Shown here piece by piece: positions 41,689-51,308 of a stretch of 56,870 nucleotides of DNA; position 1 is the first letter of the stretch, and the number at the start of each line of letters is the position of its first letter. The stretch is from contig DATMSM010000003.1 in NCBI GenBank assembly GCA_035565355.1, forward strand, positions 1 to 56,870, read 5' to 3'. Origin of the DNA: Ga0074130 sp035565355 (GTDB lineage Bacteria; Pseudomonadota; Gammaproteobacteria; Burkholderiales; Rhodocyclaceae). Below the pieces are notes generated by a model. That model saw only the letters and a program-made list of their open reading frames with translations, did not search any database and was not told the origin of the DNA. The position numbers and the translations under genes are program-made.

Positions 41689-41703
41689 GCGCTGCCTGAT
41701 TGC

Positions 41704-44118
41704 TTAATGCGCGATCAGACCGCTCCCCGGCGGCGCGGCTGCCGGCGTCGGCGAAACCTCGCTGGCGGGGTCGTCGCTGAGCGGCGTGGGTGCGCGTTCG
41801 AGCGCAAGCTCCAGCACCTTGTCGATCCACTTCACGGGCTCGATCTCGATCTTGTTCTTGATCGTGTCCGGAATCTCGGTGAGGTCCTTGACGTTCTCCT
41901 GCGGAATCAGGGCCAGACGGATACCGCCGCGCACCGCTGCGAGCAGTTTTTCCTTGAGGCCACCGATGGGCAGCACTTCACCGCGCAGCGTGATCTCGCC
42001 GGTCATGGCGACATCCGCACGTACCGGAATGCCAGTCAGTGAGGACACCATGGCGGTGGTGATCGCGATACCGGCCGACGGGCCATCCTTGGGCGTGGCA
42101 CCTTCCGGGAAGTGGATATGGATGTCCTGCTTCTCGAAGCCCTCATCCTTGATACCCAGGCGCTTGGCGCGGCTGCGTACCACGGTGCGAGCGGCCTCGA
42201 CCGATTCCTTCATCACGTCGCCGATGGAGCCGGTGCGCTGCACATTGCCCTTGCCCGGCATGACTGCAGACTCGATGGTGAGCAGCTCGCCACCGACCTC
42301 GGTCCAAGCCAGACCGGTCACCTGGCCAACTTGATTCTCCTTCTCGGCAATACCGAAGGAGAACACGCGCACGCCCAGATACTTGTCGAGATTCTTGGCG
42401 TTGACGATGACCTTGGTGGTGCGCTTCTTGACCACCAGTGTCTTCACCACCTTTCGGCAGATCTTGGACACTTCGCGCTCGAGCGCGCGCACGCCGGCTT
42501 CGCGGGTGTAGTAGCGCACGATGTCGCGAATGGCGTCTTCGGTGACGGTGACCTCGGTCTTCTTCAGGCCATTGTTCTTCATCTGCTTGGGCAGCAGATA
42601 GCGCATGGCGATATTGACCTTTTCGTCCTCGGTGTAGCCGGACAGGCGGATCACTTCCATACGATCGAGCAGCGGGCCGGGAATATTCAAAGTATTCGCC
42701 GTCGCCACGAACATCACATCGGACAGGTCGAAGTCGACCTCGATGTAGTGGTCCTGGAAGGTATGGTTCTGTTCCGGATCCAGCACTTCGAGCAGGGCCG
42801 ACGACGGATCGCCGCGGAAATCCTGCCCCATCTTGTCGACTTCATCGAGCAGGAAGAGCGGGTTCTTCACGCCGACCTTGGTCATGCTCTGCAGGATCTT
42901 GCCGGGCATGGAGCCGATGTAGGTACGACGGTGACCGCGGATCTCGGCTTCGTCACGCACGCCGCCCAGCGCCATGCGGATGAACTTGCGATTGGTCGAC
43001 TTGGCGATCGACTGGCCGAGCGAGGTCTTGCCGACGCCCGGAGGGCCGACCAGACACAGGATAGGCGCCTTGACCTTGTCCACGCGCTGTTGCACGGCAA
43101 GATACTCGACGATACGTTCCTTGACCTTTTCCAGACCGTAGTGATCCTTGTCGAGGATCTTCTCGGCCATGACCAGGTCCTTGGAGATGCGCGACTTCTT
43201 CTTCCACGGCAGACCGACCAGGGTCTCGATGAAGTTGCGGACCACCGTGGCTTCGGCCGACATCGGCGACATCAGCTTGAGCTTCTTCATCTCGGCATTG
43301 GCCTTGGCCAGCGCCTCCTTGCTCATGCCGGCTTCGCGGATCTTCTTTTCCATCTCCTCGATGTCGGCACCTTCTTCGCCTTCACCAAGTTCCTTCTGGA
43401 TGGCCTTGACCTGTTCGTTGAGGTAGTACTCGCGCTGGCTCTTCTCCATCTGACGCTTGACGCGACCACGGATGCGCTTTTCCACCTGCAGGATGTCGAG
43501 CTCGGATTCGAGCTGGGCCAGCAGTTTTTCGAGGCGTTCGCCAACGTCGAGCGTTTCGAGAACCTCCTGCTTCTGTTCAAGCTTGAGCGGCAGGTGCGCG
43601 GCAATGGTATCGGCCAGACGGCCCGACTCTTCAATGCCGGCCAGCGAGGTCAGAATCTCGGGCGGAATCTTCTTGTTGAGTTTCACATACTGATCGAACT
43701 GCGTCAGGATGGCGCGACGCATGGCCTCGATCTCGTGATTGGTGCGCTCGTCCGCACCCAGCAGGTTCACCTGCGACACGAACAAGGTTTTCTGATCGTC
43801 AACGCTGTTCACGCGCGCACGCTGCGCGCCCTCGACCAGCACCTTGACGGTGCCATCGGGCAGCTTGAGCATCTGCAGGATGCTGGCAACGCAGCCGATG
43901 CTGTACAGATCGTCAATTTCGGGCTCATCCTTGGCGGCCGACTTCTGCGCCACCAGCAGGATGCTCTTGTTGGCATCCATCGCCGCTTCGAGCGCCTTGA
44001 TGGACTTGGGACGACCCACGAAGAGCGGAATCACCATGTGCGGGAAGACGACGACGTCGCGCAACGCCAGCAAAGGGAGTTCCAGATTCTCTTGGGGAAG
44101 GTCAAGCTCGCTTGACAT
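41704..44118 (-). CDS. lon: ATP-dependent protease Lon
   Basis: An 804-residue LonA protease: N-terminal substrate domain (LPLLALRDVVVFPHMVIPLF), AAA+ domain with Walker A GPPGVGKTSLGQS, and C-terminal protease domain with the catalytic serine in PKDGPSAGIAI and the lysine in GGLKEKLLAAVRG. It degrades misfolded and regulatory proteins in the cytosol. It is the last of the tig-clpP-clpX-lon series, with its own likely heat-shock promoter upstream and terminator downstream. Confidence 0.97.
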   Translation of the reverse strand: MSSELDLPQENLELPLLALRDVVVFPHMVIPLFVGRPKSIKALEAAMDANKSILLVAQKSAAKDEPEIDDLYSIGCVASILQMLKLPDGTVKVLVEGAQRARVNSVDDQKTLFVSQVNLLGADERTNHEIEAMRRAILTQFDQYVKLNKKIPPEILTSLAGIEESGRLADTIAAHLPLKLEQKQEVLETLDVGERLEKLLAQLESELDILQVEKRIRGRVKRQMEKSQREYYLNEQVKAIQKELGEGEEGADIEEMEKKIREAGMSKEALAKANAEMKKLKLMSPMSAEATVVRNFIETLVGLPWKKKSRISKDLVMAEKILDKDHYGLEKVKERIVEYLAVQQRVDKVKAPILCLVGPPGVGKTSLGQSIAKSTNRKFIRMALGGVRDEAEIRGHRRTYIGSMPGKILQSMTKVGVKNPLFLLDEVDKMGQDFRGDPSSALLEVLDPEQNHTFQDHYIEVDFDLSDVMFVATANTLNIPGPLLDRMEVIRLSGYTEDEKVNIAMRYLLPKQMKNNGLKKTEVTVTEDAIRDIVRYYTREAGVRALEREVSKICRKVVKTLVVKKRTTKVIVNAKNLDKYLGVRVFSFGIAEKENQVGQVTGLAWTEVGGELLTIESAVMPGKGNVQRTGSIGDVMKESVEAARTVVRSRAKRLGIKDEGFEKQDIHIHFPEGATPKDGPSAGIAITTAMVSSLTGIPVRADVAMTGEITLRGEVLPIGGLKEKLLAAVRGGIRLALIPQENVKDLTEIPDTIKNKIEIEPVKWIDKVLELALERAPTPLSDDPASEVSPTPAAAPPGSGLIAH

Positions 44119-44173
44119 GGTTTTATCCTTTCAGTTCTCCGCACCGCAAGAAACGGCGCGGACTTGGATCACA

Positions 44174-44200
44174 CTTGCGGGCGTAACCGCGAATTTCAAG
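44174..44200 (-). promoter_or_regulatory. Possible sigma-32 promoter of lon
   Basis: On the minus strand CTTGAAA (44200-44194), 12 bases, then CCCGCAAG (44181-44174) resembles the heat-shock pattern CTTGAAA-N13-CCCCAT. lon is a heat-shock gene in relatives. Confidence 0.45.
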
Positions 44201-44252
44201 CAGCCGCCCACTTCCCCTGCAACAAACTGCCTTTATCGCCCCGGCAGCCGAT

Positions 44253-45527
44253 TCAATTGGAACCGGATACCTTGGGCTGATCCTCGTAAATCAGTATCGG
44301 GGCCGAAGTGCCCTCGATGGTGCCTTCATCAATCACCACCTTGCTGACATTTTCCATGGCCGGCAAGTCGTACATGGTGTCCAGCAGCGACTGTTCCAGG
44401 ATGGAACGCAATCCGCGTGCCCCGGTCTTGCGCTTGATGGCGCGCTTGACCACGGCCTGCAGCGCAGCCGGGCGAATTTCCAGTTCGACACCCTCCATGG
44501 CAAACAGTTTCGAATACTGTTTGATGAGGGCATTCTTGGGCTCGATGAGAATCTGGGTCAGGGCTTCCTCGTCCAGCTCCTGCAGGGTCGCAATCACCGG
44601 CAGACGGCCGACGAATTCGGGAATCAGGCCGAACTTGACCAGATCCTCCGGCTCCACACCCTTGAGCGCTTCTGTGACATTGCGGCCGTCGCGGCTCTTC
44701 ACCTCGGCGCCGAAACCGATGCCCGACTTGTCCGAGCGGTTCTTGATGACCTTGTCGAGGCCGTCGAAGGCGCCGCCGCAGATGAAGAGGATATTGGTGG
44801 TATCGACCTGGACAAAGTCCTGGTTCGGATGCTTGCGTCCGCCCTGCGGCGGCACCGAGGCAATCGTGCCTTCCACCAGTTTCAGCAGCGCCTGCTGCAC
44901 TCCTTCGCCCGAAACGTCGCGGGTGATCGAGGGGTTATCGCTCTTGCGCGAGATCTTGTCGATTTCGTCGATATAGACAATGCCCTGCTGCGCCTTGTCC
45001 ACATCGTAGTCGCACTTCTGCAGCAGCTTCTGGATGATGTTCTCGACATCCTCACCGACATAGCCGGCTTCGGTCAGCGTCGTTGCATCGGCCATCACGA
45101 AAGGCACGTTGAGCATGCGCGCCAGGGTCTGGGCGAGCAGAGTCTTGCCGGAGCCGGTCGGGCCGATGAGCAGGATATTGCTCTTGGCCAGCTCGACCTC
45201 CTCGCCGCCGATTGCCTTGTTCTGGTGGCGCAGGCGCTTGTAGTGGTTGTACACGGCCACGGCCAACACGCGCTTGGCGGCGCTCTGGCCGATCACGTAC
45301 TGGTTGAGCAGATCGGCAATCTCGTGCGGCGTCGGCAGATCGCCGCGCGCTTCCTTGCTGGTGCCCTCGGCAGCGGCTTCATCGCGGATGATGTCGTTGC
45401 AGAGGTCGATGCACTCGTCGCAGATGAATACGGAAGGCCCGGCGATCAGCTTCTTGACCTCGTGCTGGCTCTTGCCGCAGAAGGAGCAATAGAGAAGCTT
45501 TTCGGGGCCGGTCTTCTTGTCCGTCAT
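44253..45527 (-). CDS. clpX: ATP-dependent Clp protease ATP-binding subunit ClpX
   Basis: A 424-residue AAA+ unfoldase. The N-terminal zinc domain has CSFCGKSQHEV and CDECIDLC. Walker A is GPTGSGKTLLAQ, Walker B IVYIDEIDKI, and the ClpP-contact loop RSDKSGIGFGAEV is intact. It unfolds tagged substrates, including proteins ending in the ssrA tag, and feeds them to ClpP. It lies 51 bases after clpP on the same strand. Confidence 0.97.
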   Translation of the reverse strand: MTDKKTGPEKLLYCSFCGKSQHEVKKLIAGPSVFICDECIDLCNDIIRDEAAAEGTSKEARGDLPTPHEIADLLNQYVIGQSAAKRVLAVAVYNHYKRLRHQNKAIGGEEVELAKSNILLIGPTGSGKTLLAQTLARMLNVPFVMADATTLTEAGYVGEDVENIIQKLLQKCDYDVDKAQQGIVYIDEIDKISRKSDNPSITRDVSGEGVQQALLKLVEGTIASVPPQGGRKHPNQDFVQVDTTNILFICGGAFDGLDKVIKNRSDKSGIGFGAEVKSRDGRNVTEALKGVEPEDLVKFGLIPEFVGRLPVIATLQELDEEALTQILIEPKNALIKQYSKLFAMEGVELEIRPAALQAVVKRAIKRKTGARGLRSILEQSLLDTMYDLPAMENVSKVVIDEGTIEGTSAPILIYEDQPKVSGSN

Positions 45528-45578
45528 GTTGATCTCCGCTGGGTGACTGACGTTGATTCTTAGTGGGATTCGGCCGTC

Positions 45579-46211
45579 TTAGGCCGCTTCGCCGCGATTG
45601 CTGAGAACCTTGTCGATGATGCCGTACTCAGCAGCCGCCTCGGCCGACAAGAAGTTGTCGCGATCCGTGTCGTGCTCGATCTTCTCGATCGACTGGCCGG
45701 TGTGATTAGCCAGCATCTGGTTGAGCTTGCCCTTGAGATACAGGATCTCCTTGGCATGGATCTCGATATCCGAGGCCTGGCCCTGGAAGCCGCCCAGCGG
45801 CTGGTGGATCATGACGCGCGAATTCGGCAGCGCAAAGCGCTTGCCCTTCTCGCCCGCCGCCAGCAGGAAGGCGCCCATGCTCGCCGCCTGGCCGATGCAC
45901 AGCGTCGACACGTTCGGCTTGATGAACTGCATGGTGTCGTAGATGGCCATGCCGGCCGTCACCGAACCGCCCGGCGAGTTGATATAGAAATGGATGTCCT
46001 TGTCCGGATTCTCCGACTCCAGGAACAGCATCTGCGCAACCACCAGATTGGCGGTGGCGTCGTTGACCGGGCCGACCAGGAAGATGACGCGCTCGCGCAG
46101 CAGACGCGAGTAGATGTCGTAGGCGCGCTCGCCACGGCCGCTGGTCTCGATGACCATGGGCACCAGGCCGAGCATGGAGGGATCCCAGGAAGATTGCGAC
46201 GTAATATTCAT
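45579..46211 (-). CDS. clpP: ATP-dependent Clp protease proteolytic subunit
   Basis: A 210-residue serine peptidase. The catalytic serine is in GQAASMGAFLLA and the histidine in VMIHQPLGGFQGQ. N-terminal part MLGLVPMVIETSGRGERAYD includes the processed end seen in relatives. It forms the 14-mer barrel that works with ClpX. It lies 119 bases after tig. Confidence 0.97.
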   Translation of the reverse strand: MNITSQSSWDPSMLGLVPMVIETSGRGERAYDIYSRLLRERVIFLVGPVNDATANLVVAQMLFLESENPDKDIHFYINSPGGSVTAGMAIYDTMQFIKPNVSTLCIGQAASMGAFLLAAGEKGKRFALPNSRVMIHQPLGGFQGQASDIEIHAKEILYLKGKLNQMLANHTGQSIEKIEHDTDRDNFLSAEAAAEYGIIDKVLSNRGEAA

Positions 46212-46330
46212 TCAGAACCCCGTGTTATCTGTTATTTCAATCACCTGGAGCGGCCGGGAAAGACCCCGCTACCGCTCCCGGCGATGCCTTTCACAAACGC
46301 TTCACGCGTCAGCAAAGGTCTTGCAATGCA

Positions 46331-47641
46331 TCATGCCGCATTACCCATCAGTTCGTCAAAGCCAATGCTCTTGTCCACCACCTTGGCGTTGGCGAGCATC
46401 CACTCGACCACATTGTTTTCCACGGCCAGGGCTTCGGCCTCGGCCAGGCGTTGCGGCTGCGAGTAGTACCAGTGAACGACCTGCTCGGGCTGCTCGAAGG
46501 TGGAGGCGAAATCCTCGACCACAGCACGCACCTGCTCGGGCTTGGGACGCAGCTCATTGGCCTTGACCAGCTCGGCCAGGATCAGGCCCAGCTTGACGCG
46601 GCGCACGGCCTGCTCGGTGAACCAGTCCGGGTTGAAGGGAATGCCCTTGGTATCCATGCCGCGCGCCTGCATGTCCTGCAGCGCAGCCTGGGCCATCTGC
46701 TGCGACTCGGCTTCGATCAGGGCCTTGGGCACATCGACCGGATTGGCGGCCAGCAGCACGTCCAGTACCTGATCCTTGATGCGCGACTGCACGCGCTTCT
46801 TCACTTCACGCTCAAGATTGCTCTTCACTTCCTCGCGCATCTTGGCCAGATCGCCGTCGGCAATGCCGATGCTCTTGGCAAACTCGGCATCCAGCGCCGG
46901 CACTTGCGGTGCTTCTACCTTCTGCACGGTGATGTCGAACTCGACCTTTTGACCGGCCAGATCAGCAGCCTGATAGTCGGCCGGGAAAGTCATTTCAAAG
47001 GTCTTCTTCTCGCCGGCCTTGAGGCCGATGGCGGCGGTTTCGAAATCGGGCAGCATCTGGCCCTGACCGATCACGAAGGGATAGGCTTCGGCCTTGCCGC
47101 CGGGGAATTCGACGCCGTCCTTGCGGCCAAGGAAATCGACGGTAACGCGGTCTTCCTTGGCAGCCGCGCGATCAGCGGCGACGAACTCGGTGCGCTGCTT
47201 GCGCAGCACGTCCAGGGTCTTGTCGACTTCGGCGTCGGTCACGCTGAAAGTCACGCGCTCGATTTCCTTGCCCGACACGTCGGCCAATGCCACTTCCGGA
47301 TAAACCTCGAAGATGGCGGAAAATTCGATCTGGGTGTCGCTATTGGCGGCCGGCTTGGGCTCGATACGGGGATAGCCGGCGACGCGCAGCTTCTGTTCCT
47401 GCACCTTCTCGGAGAAGCTCTTCTCGACGGCGGCGCCGATAGCTTCGGAACGGGCTTGCGGACCATAGCTCTGCTCGACCATCTTGAACGGGACCTTGCC
47501 CGGACGGAAACCGGCCATCTTGACGGTGCGCGACAGCTTCTTCAGGCGCTCGTTCACATCGGCTTCGATATCGGCCATCACCACGGTCAGATCGATGCGG
47601 CGCTCCAGCGAGCTGGTCGCGGCGTTTTCCTGAGTACTCAT
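46331..47641 (-). CDS. tig: Trigger factor
   Basis: A 436-residue ribosome-associated chaperone and prolyl isomerase. The ribosome-binding loop region reads AGFRPGKVPFKMVEQSYG, the FKBP-like domain spans about 150-245 (DFLGRKDGVEFPGGKAEA), and the C-terminal helical arms follow. The order tig-clpP-clpX-lon is the usual one. The 196-base gap to rfbC has a possible -10 (TAAAAT on the minus strand near 47773) but nothing firm. Confidence 0.96.
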   Translation of the reverse strand: MSTQENAATSSLERRIDLTVVMADIEADVNERLKKLSRTVKMAGFRPGKVPFKMVEQSYGPQARSEAIGAAVEKSFSEKVQEQKLRVAGYPRIEPKPAANSDTQIEFSAIFEVYPEVALADVSGKEIERVTFSVTDAEVDKTLDVLRKQRTEFVAADRAAAKEDRVTVDFLGRKDGVEFPGGKAEAYPFVIGQGQMLPDFETAAIGLKAGEKKTFEMTFPADYQAADLAGQKVEFDITVQKVEAPQVPALDAEFAKSIGIADGDLAKMREEVKSNLEREVKKRVQSRIKDQVLDVLLAANPVDVPKALIEAESQQMAQAALQDMQARGMDTKGIPFNPDWFTEQAVRRVKLGLILAELVKANELRPKPEQVRAVVEDFASTFEQPEQVVHWYYSQPQRLAEAEALAVENNVVEWMLANAKVVDKSIGFDELMGNAA

Positions 47642-47837
47642 GCTAAATCCTTGAAATTTCGTTGGGAAATTGAGCGCCCGGAAGAAGCAAGGCGGCGCAA
47701 ACCTGACACCCGGGGGTGCGGCCGCGGCACCGAAACCGGATTTGCCGGTCAGCCATGGGCATCAATGTGACAATTTTACCACCGGCAGGCCCGCCTTGGC
47801 AGTCGGGATGGGCCTGGGGGCAGAAGCGGCAAACCGC

Positions 47838-48377
47838 CTAGAGCTGGTCGAAAGCCAGGCCCTCGGCATCCTTAGCCGAAACCAGGGGCGGCCGGCCTGC
47901 CAGCGGCCAGGCAATGTTCAGGCTGGGGTCGTCCCAGCGCAGACAGCGCTCCAGCTCGGGAGCGTAATAATCCGTGGTTTTGTAGAGGAATTCGGCCGAG
48001 TCGGACAGCACCAGGAAACCGTGCGCCAGACCGGCGGGGATCCACATTTGCTTCTTGTTCTCGGCCGACAGCACTTCGCCAAACCACTGACCATAAGTGG
48101 GCGAATCCTTGCGGATATCCACTGCCACGTCGAAAACCTCGCCTTGGGTCACGCGCACCAGCTTGCCCTGGGCCTTGGGGGCGAGCTGAAAATGCAGGCC
48201 GCGCAGCACGTCGCGCGCCGACTTGCTGTGGTTGTCCTGTACGAAGTCGACGCTCAAGCCAGTTGCGGCCTCGAAGGCCTGGCGATTGAAGCTCTCATAG
48301 AAAAAACCACGCGCATCCCCGAACACTTTCGGCTCCAGCACCAGCACGCCCTCAACACCTGTCTTCACTATCTGCAT
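47838..48377 (-). CDS. rfbC: dTDP-4-dehydrorhamnose 3,5-epimerase
   Basis: A 179-residue cupin-fold epimerase. The block FVQDNHSKSARDVLRGLHFQ has the catalytic histidine, and VRVTQGEVFDVAVDIRKDSP and GLAHGFLVLSD are typical. It performs the third step of dTDP-L-rhamnose synthesis. It begins one base after the rfbA stop and is the last gene of the rfbBDAC operon. Confidence 0.96.
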   Translation of the reverse strand: MQIVKTGVEGVLVLEPKVFGDARGFFYESFNRQAFEAATGLSVDFVQDNHSKSARDVLRGLHFQLAPKAQGKLVRVTQGEVFDVAVDIRKDSPTYGQWFGEVLSAENKKQMWIPAGLAHGFLVLSDSAEFLYKTTDYYAPELERCLRWDDPSLNIAWPLAGRPPLVSAKDAEGLAFDQL

Positions 48378-48378
48378 C

Positions 48379-49272
48379 TCAAAATACCTGTTCCTTCAAC
48401 ACGCTCATCAGATACTGCCCATAGGGATTCTTCAGCATGGGCCGGGCCAGTTTTTCCAGTGCAGCTGCATCGATATAGCCCATGCGGTAGGCGATTTCCT
48501 CGGGACATGAAACCTTCAGGCCCTGGCGCTTCTCGACCGTGGCGATGAACTGGCTGGCATCCAGCAGCGACTCGTGCGTACCGGTATCCAGCCAGGCGTG
48601 ACCGCGCCCCATGACGCACACATCCAGCGCATTGCGCTCCAGATAGACGCGATTGACGTCGGTAATCTCAAGCTCCCCGCGCGGCGAGGGCTTCAGATCG
48701 CGGGCGATATCCAGGACCTGATGATCGTAAAAGTACAAGCCGGTCACCGCGTAGTTGGACTTGGGCGCCGTGGGCTTTTCCTCAAGACTGACCGCACGCC
48801 CCGAAGCATCGAACTCAACCACGCCGTAACGCTCCGGATCATGGACGTGATAGGCGAAGACGGTTGCGCCCTCGTCCTTGGTGCCGGCGCGCTTGAGATC
48901 GTTGGCGAATTCATGGCCGTAGAAGATGTTGTCGCCCAGCACCAGGGCGCTGCTGCCGCCGTTGATGAAATCCCTGCCGATGATGAAAGCCTGAGCCAGG
49001 CCGTCCGGACTGGGTTGTACCGCATAGCTGAGATTCAGCCCCCACTGGCTGCCGTCGCCGAGCAATTGTTGGAAGCGCGGCGTGTCCTGCGGCGTAGAAA
49101 TGATCAGGATGTCCTGTATCCCGGCCAGCATCAGGGTGCTGAGCGGATAGTAGATCATGGGCTTGTCGTGTATCGGCAGCAACTGCTTGGATACCGCCAG
49201 CGTCACCGGATAGAGTCGGGTGCCGGAACCGCCGGCGAGAATGATGCCCTTGCGCTGAAGTGTGCTGTTCAT
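48379..49272 (-). CDS. rfbA: Glucose-1-phosphate thymidylyltransferase
   Basis: A 297-residue nucleotidyltransferase making dTDP-glucose. The signature GIILAGGSGTRLYPVT is near the N-terminus, with KPMIYYPLSTLMLAGI and VLGDNIFYGHE after it. The start at 49272 overlaps the rfbD stop (ATGA); the frame stays open far upstream inside rfbD, but that part is a shadow. The enzyme is usually inhibited by dTDP-rhamnose. Confidence 0.96.
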   Translation of the reverse strand: MNSTLQRKGIILAGGSGTRLYPVTLAVSKQLLPIHDKPMIYYPLSTLMLAGIQDILIISTPQDTPRFQQLLGDGSQWGLNLSYAVQPSPDGLAQAFIIGRDFINGGSSALVLGDNIFYGHEFANDLKRAGTKDEGATVFAYHVHDPERYGVVEFDASGRAVSLEEKPTAPKSNYAVTGLYFYDHQVLDIARDLKPSPRGELEITDVNRVYLERNALDVCVMGRGHAWLDTGTHESLLDASQFIATVEKRQGLKVSCPEEIAYRMGYIDAAALEKLARPMLKNPYGQYLMSVLKEQVF

Positions 49273-50168
49273 TGTGCGAACACCTGTTGTAGAACCTGGC
49301 GGACGCCATCCTCCCAGTGCGGCAGAGGCAGGCCGAATGTGCTGCGAAATTTTTCCGTATTCAGGCGCGAATTGGCCGGACGCGGCGCCGGCAGCGGGTA
49401 ATCGGCGGTCTTGATCGGCTGAATGTCCGCCGGCCCCAAGCTCAAGGACTTGCCGGCCATCTGCGCCGCCGCGACAACGAAGCGCGCATAGTCGCACCAG
49501 TTGGTTTCGCCCGCCGCCGTGAGATGGTAGAGACCGAAGGGAAAGTTGGCCTCGCCCTCCATATGGGCCTGGCGTATGGTCTGCGCCGTCATGTCGGCGA
49601 GCAGCATGGCCGAGGTCGGCGCACCCCACTGGTCCGCCACGACATTCAGGCTGGTGCGCTCTGCAGCCAGGCGCAGCATGGTCTTGGCAAAGTTACCGCC
49701 ATGCGCGCCGAGCACCCAACTGGTGCGCAAGATCAGGTGTTGCTCCAGCGCGGCCTGTAGCGCCTGCTCCCCGGCCAGCTTGCTGCGCCCATAGACGCTC
49801 AGCGGGTTGGTCGCAGCAGTTTCGACATAGGGCGTATCCGACTTGCCGTCGAAGACATAGTCGGTCGAGTAATGGATCACCCAGGCACCGATGCGCGCGG
49901 CCTCCTCGCCGAGGATGCCGGGCGCATGCGCATTGACGGCCATGGCCAGATCGACTTCGGTCTCGGCTTTGTCCACCGCCGTATAGGCGGCGGCATTGAC
50001 GATGATGCGCGGCCGCACCGAGCGTACCAGTTCGCGCACGGCAGACGCGTCGGCCAGATTGCATTCCGCACTGCCGATGGCCACGACCTCGCCCAGTGCC
50101 GCCAGGCTGCGCTGCAGTTCGAAACCCAGCTGGCCGTTCTTGCCGGTAACAAGGATGCGTTCTTTCAT
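49269..50168 (-). CDS. rfbD: dTDP-4-dehydrorhamnose reductase
   Basis: A 299-residue short-chain dehydrogenase that completes dTDP-rhamnose. N-terminus MKERILVTGKNGQLGFELQR contains the nucleotide-binding motif; YSTDYVFDGKSDTPYVE and NPLSVYGRSKLAGE hold the catalytic Tyr-x3-Lys. The start at 50168 overlaps the rfbB stop by four bases. Confidence 0.95.
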   Translation of the reverse strand: MKERILVTGKNGQLGFELQRSLAALGEVVAIGSAECNLADASAVRELVRSVRPRIIVNAAAYTAVDKAETEVDLAMAVNAHAPGILGEEAARIGAWVIHYSTDYVFDGKSDTPYVETAATNPLSVYGRSKLAGEQALQAALEQHLILRTSWVLGAHGGNFAKTMLRLAAERTSLNVVADQWGAPTSAMLLADMTAQTIRQAHMEGEANFPFGLYHLTAAGETNWCDYARFVVAAAQMAGKSLSLGPADIQPIKTADYPLPAPRPANSRLNTEKFRSTFGLPLPHWEDGVRQVLQQVFAQ

Positions 50169-51226
50169 CGCGCGGCGTAGTTCCGGTCCAGCCACTGACG
50201 ATAGGCGCCGCTGCTGACGTTCGCCGTCCATGCGCCATTGTCGAGATACCACTGCACGGTCTTCCTGATGCCGCTCTCGAAGGTCTCGGCCGGCTTCCAG
50301 CCCAGTTCGCGCTCCAGCTTGCGCGCATCGATGGCATAGCGACGGTCGTGGCCGGGCCGGTCGGTTACGAAGGTGATCTGCGTCGCATAGGCGGCCCCGT
50401 CGCTACGCGGCTGCAGCTCGTCGAGGATGGCGCACAGCGTCTTCACCACATCAAGATTGGCCTTCTCGTTCCAGCCGCCGACGTTATAGGTTTCGCCTAC
50501 CCGACCAGCCGCGAGGACTTCGCGTATCGCGCTGCAATGGTCCTTGACGTAGAGCCAGTCGCGGATCTGCTGGCCGTCGCCGTAGATGGGCAGCGGCTTA
50601 CCGGCCAGGGCATTGAGAATGCAGAGCGGAATCAGCTTCTCCGGGAAATGGTAGGGACCGTAGTTGTTCGAGCAGTTGGTGGTCAGCACCGGCAGGCCAT
50701 AGGTGTGGTGATAGGCCCGCACCAGATGGTCGGAGGCGGCCTTGGAGGCCGAATAGGGGCTGTTGGGCTCGTAACGATGGGTTTCGGCAAAGGGCGGATC
50801 GCCCTTCTCCAGCGAACCGTACACCTCGTCCGTCGATACATGCAGGAAACGGAAAGCCGCCTTGTTGGCGTCGTTGAGACCGCCCCAGTAGGCACGCACG
50901 GCTTCGAGCAGGCCGAAGGTGCCAACGACATTGGTCTGAATGAATTCGGCCGGTCCGTGAATGGAACGATCGACATGCGATTCGGCGGCGAAATTGAGAA
51001 CAGCGCGCGGCTGGTATTCGGCCAGCAGGCGGGCAAGCAGCGCCTGGTCACCGATATCGCCCTGCACGAAGACATGGCGCGCATCGCCTTGCAGCGCGCT
51101 CAGGTTTTCCAGATTGCCGGCATAAGTCAGCAAATCGAGATTGAGCACAGGCTCATCGCTGTGCGCCAACCAATCGAGAACGAAGTTGCTGCCGATAAAG
51201 CCGGCACCGCCGGTGACGAGGATCAT
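50165..51226 (-). CDS. rfbB: dTDP-glucose 4,6-dehydratase
   Basis: A 353-residue extended short-chain dehydrogenase. ILVTGGAGFIGSNFVLDWL is the NAD site; FLHVSTDEVYGSLEKGDPPF and NSPYSASKAASDHL contain the catalytic residues (Thr-Asp-Glu and Tyr-x3-Lys). It is the first gene of the operon. The 82-base gap from the pqiC stop, on the same strand, may hold the promoter, though none was clear. Confidence 0.96.
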   Translation of the reverse strand: MILVTGGAGFIGSNFVLDWLAHSDEPVLNLDLLTYAGNLENLSALQGDARHVFVQGDIGDQALLARLLAEYQPRAVLNFAAESHVDRSIHGPAEFIQTNVVGTFGLLEAVRAYWGGLNDANKAAFRFLHVSTDEVYGSLEKGDPPFAETHRYEPNSPYSASKAASDHLVRAYHHTYGLPVLTTNCSNNYGPYHFPEKLIPLCILNALAGKPLPIYGDGQQIRDWLYVKDHCSAIREVLAAGRVGETYNVGGWNEKANLDVVKTLCAILDELQPRSDGAAYATQITFVTDRPGHDRRYAIDARKLERELGWKPAETFESGIRKTVQWYLDNGAWTANVSSGAYRQWLDRNYAAR

Positions 51227-51308
51227 TCAAACTCCAGCATGAAAATACATCTGCCTAAATTACCTTGAAGCAGCCGCAGCGCATCGGGAAAACAACCCGG
51301 CTATGCGC

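Noticed and set aside
42112..44115. Plus-strand frame of 667 codons opposite lon
   Set aside because: Antisense shadow of lon, no recognisable protein features.
49273..49629. N-terminal extension of rfbA by about 119 residues
   Set aside because: It lies wholly within rfbD in another frame; the ATGA overlap start at 49272 gives the standard protein.
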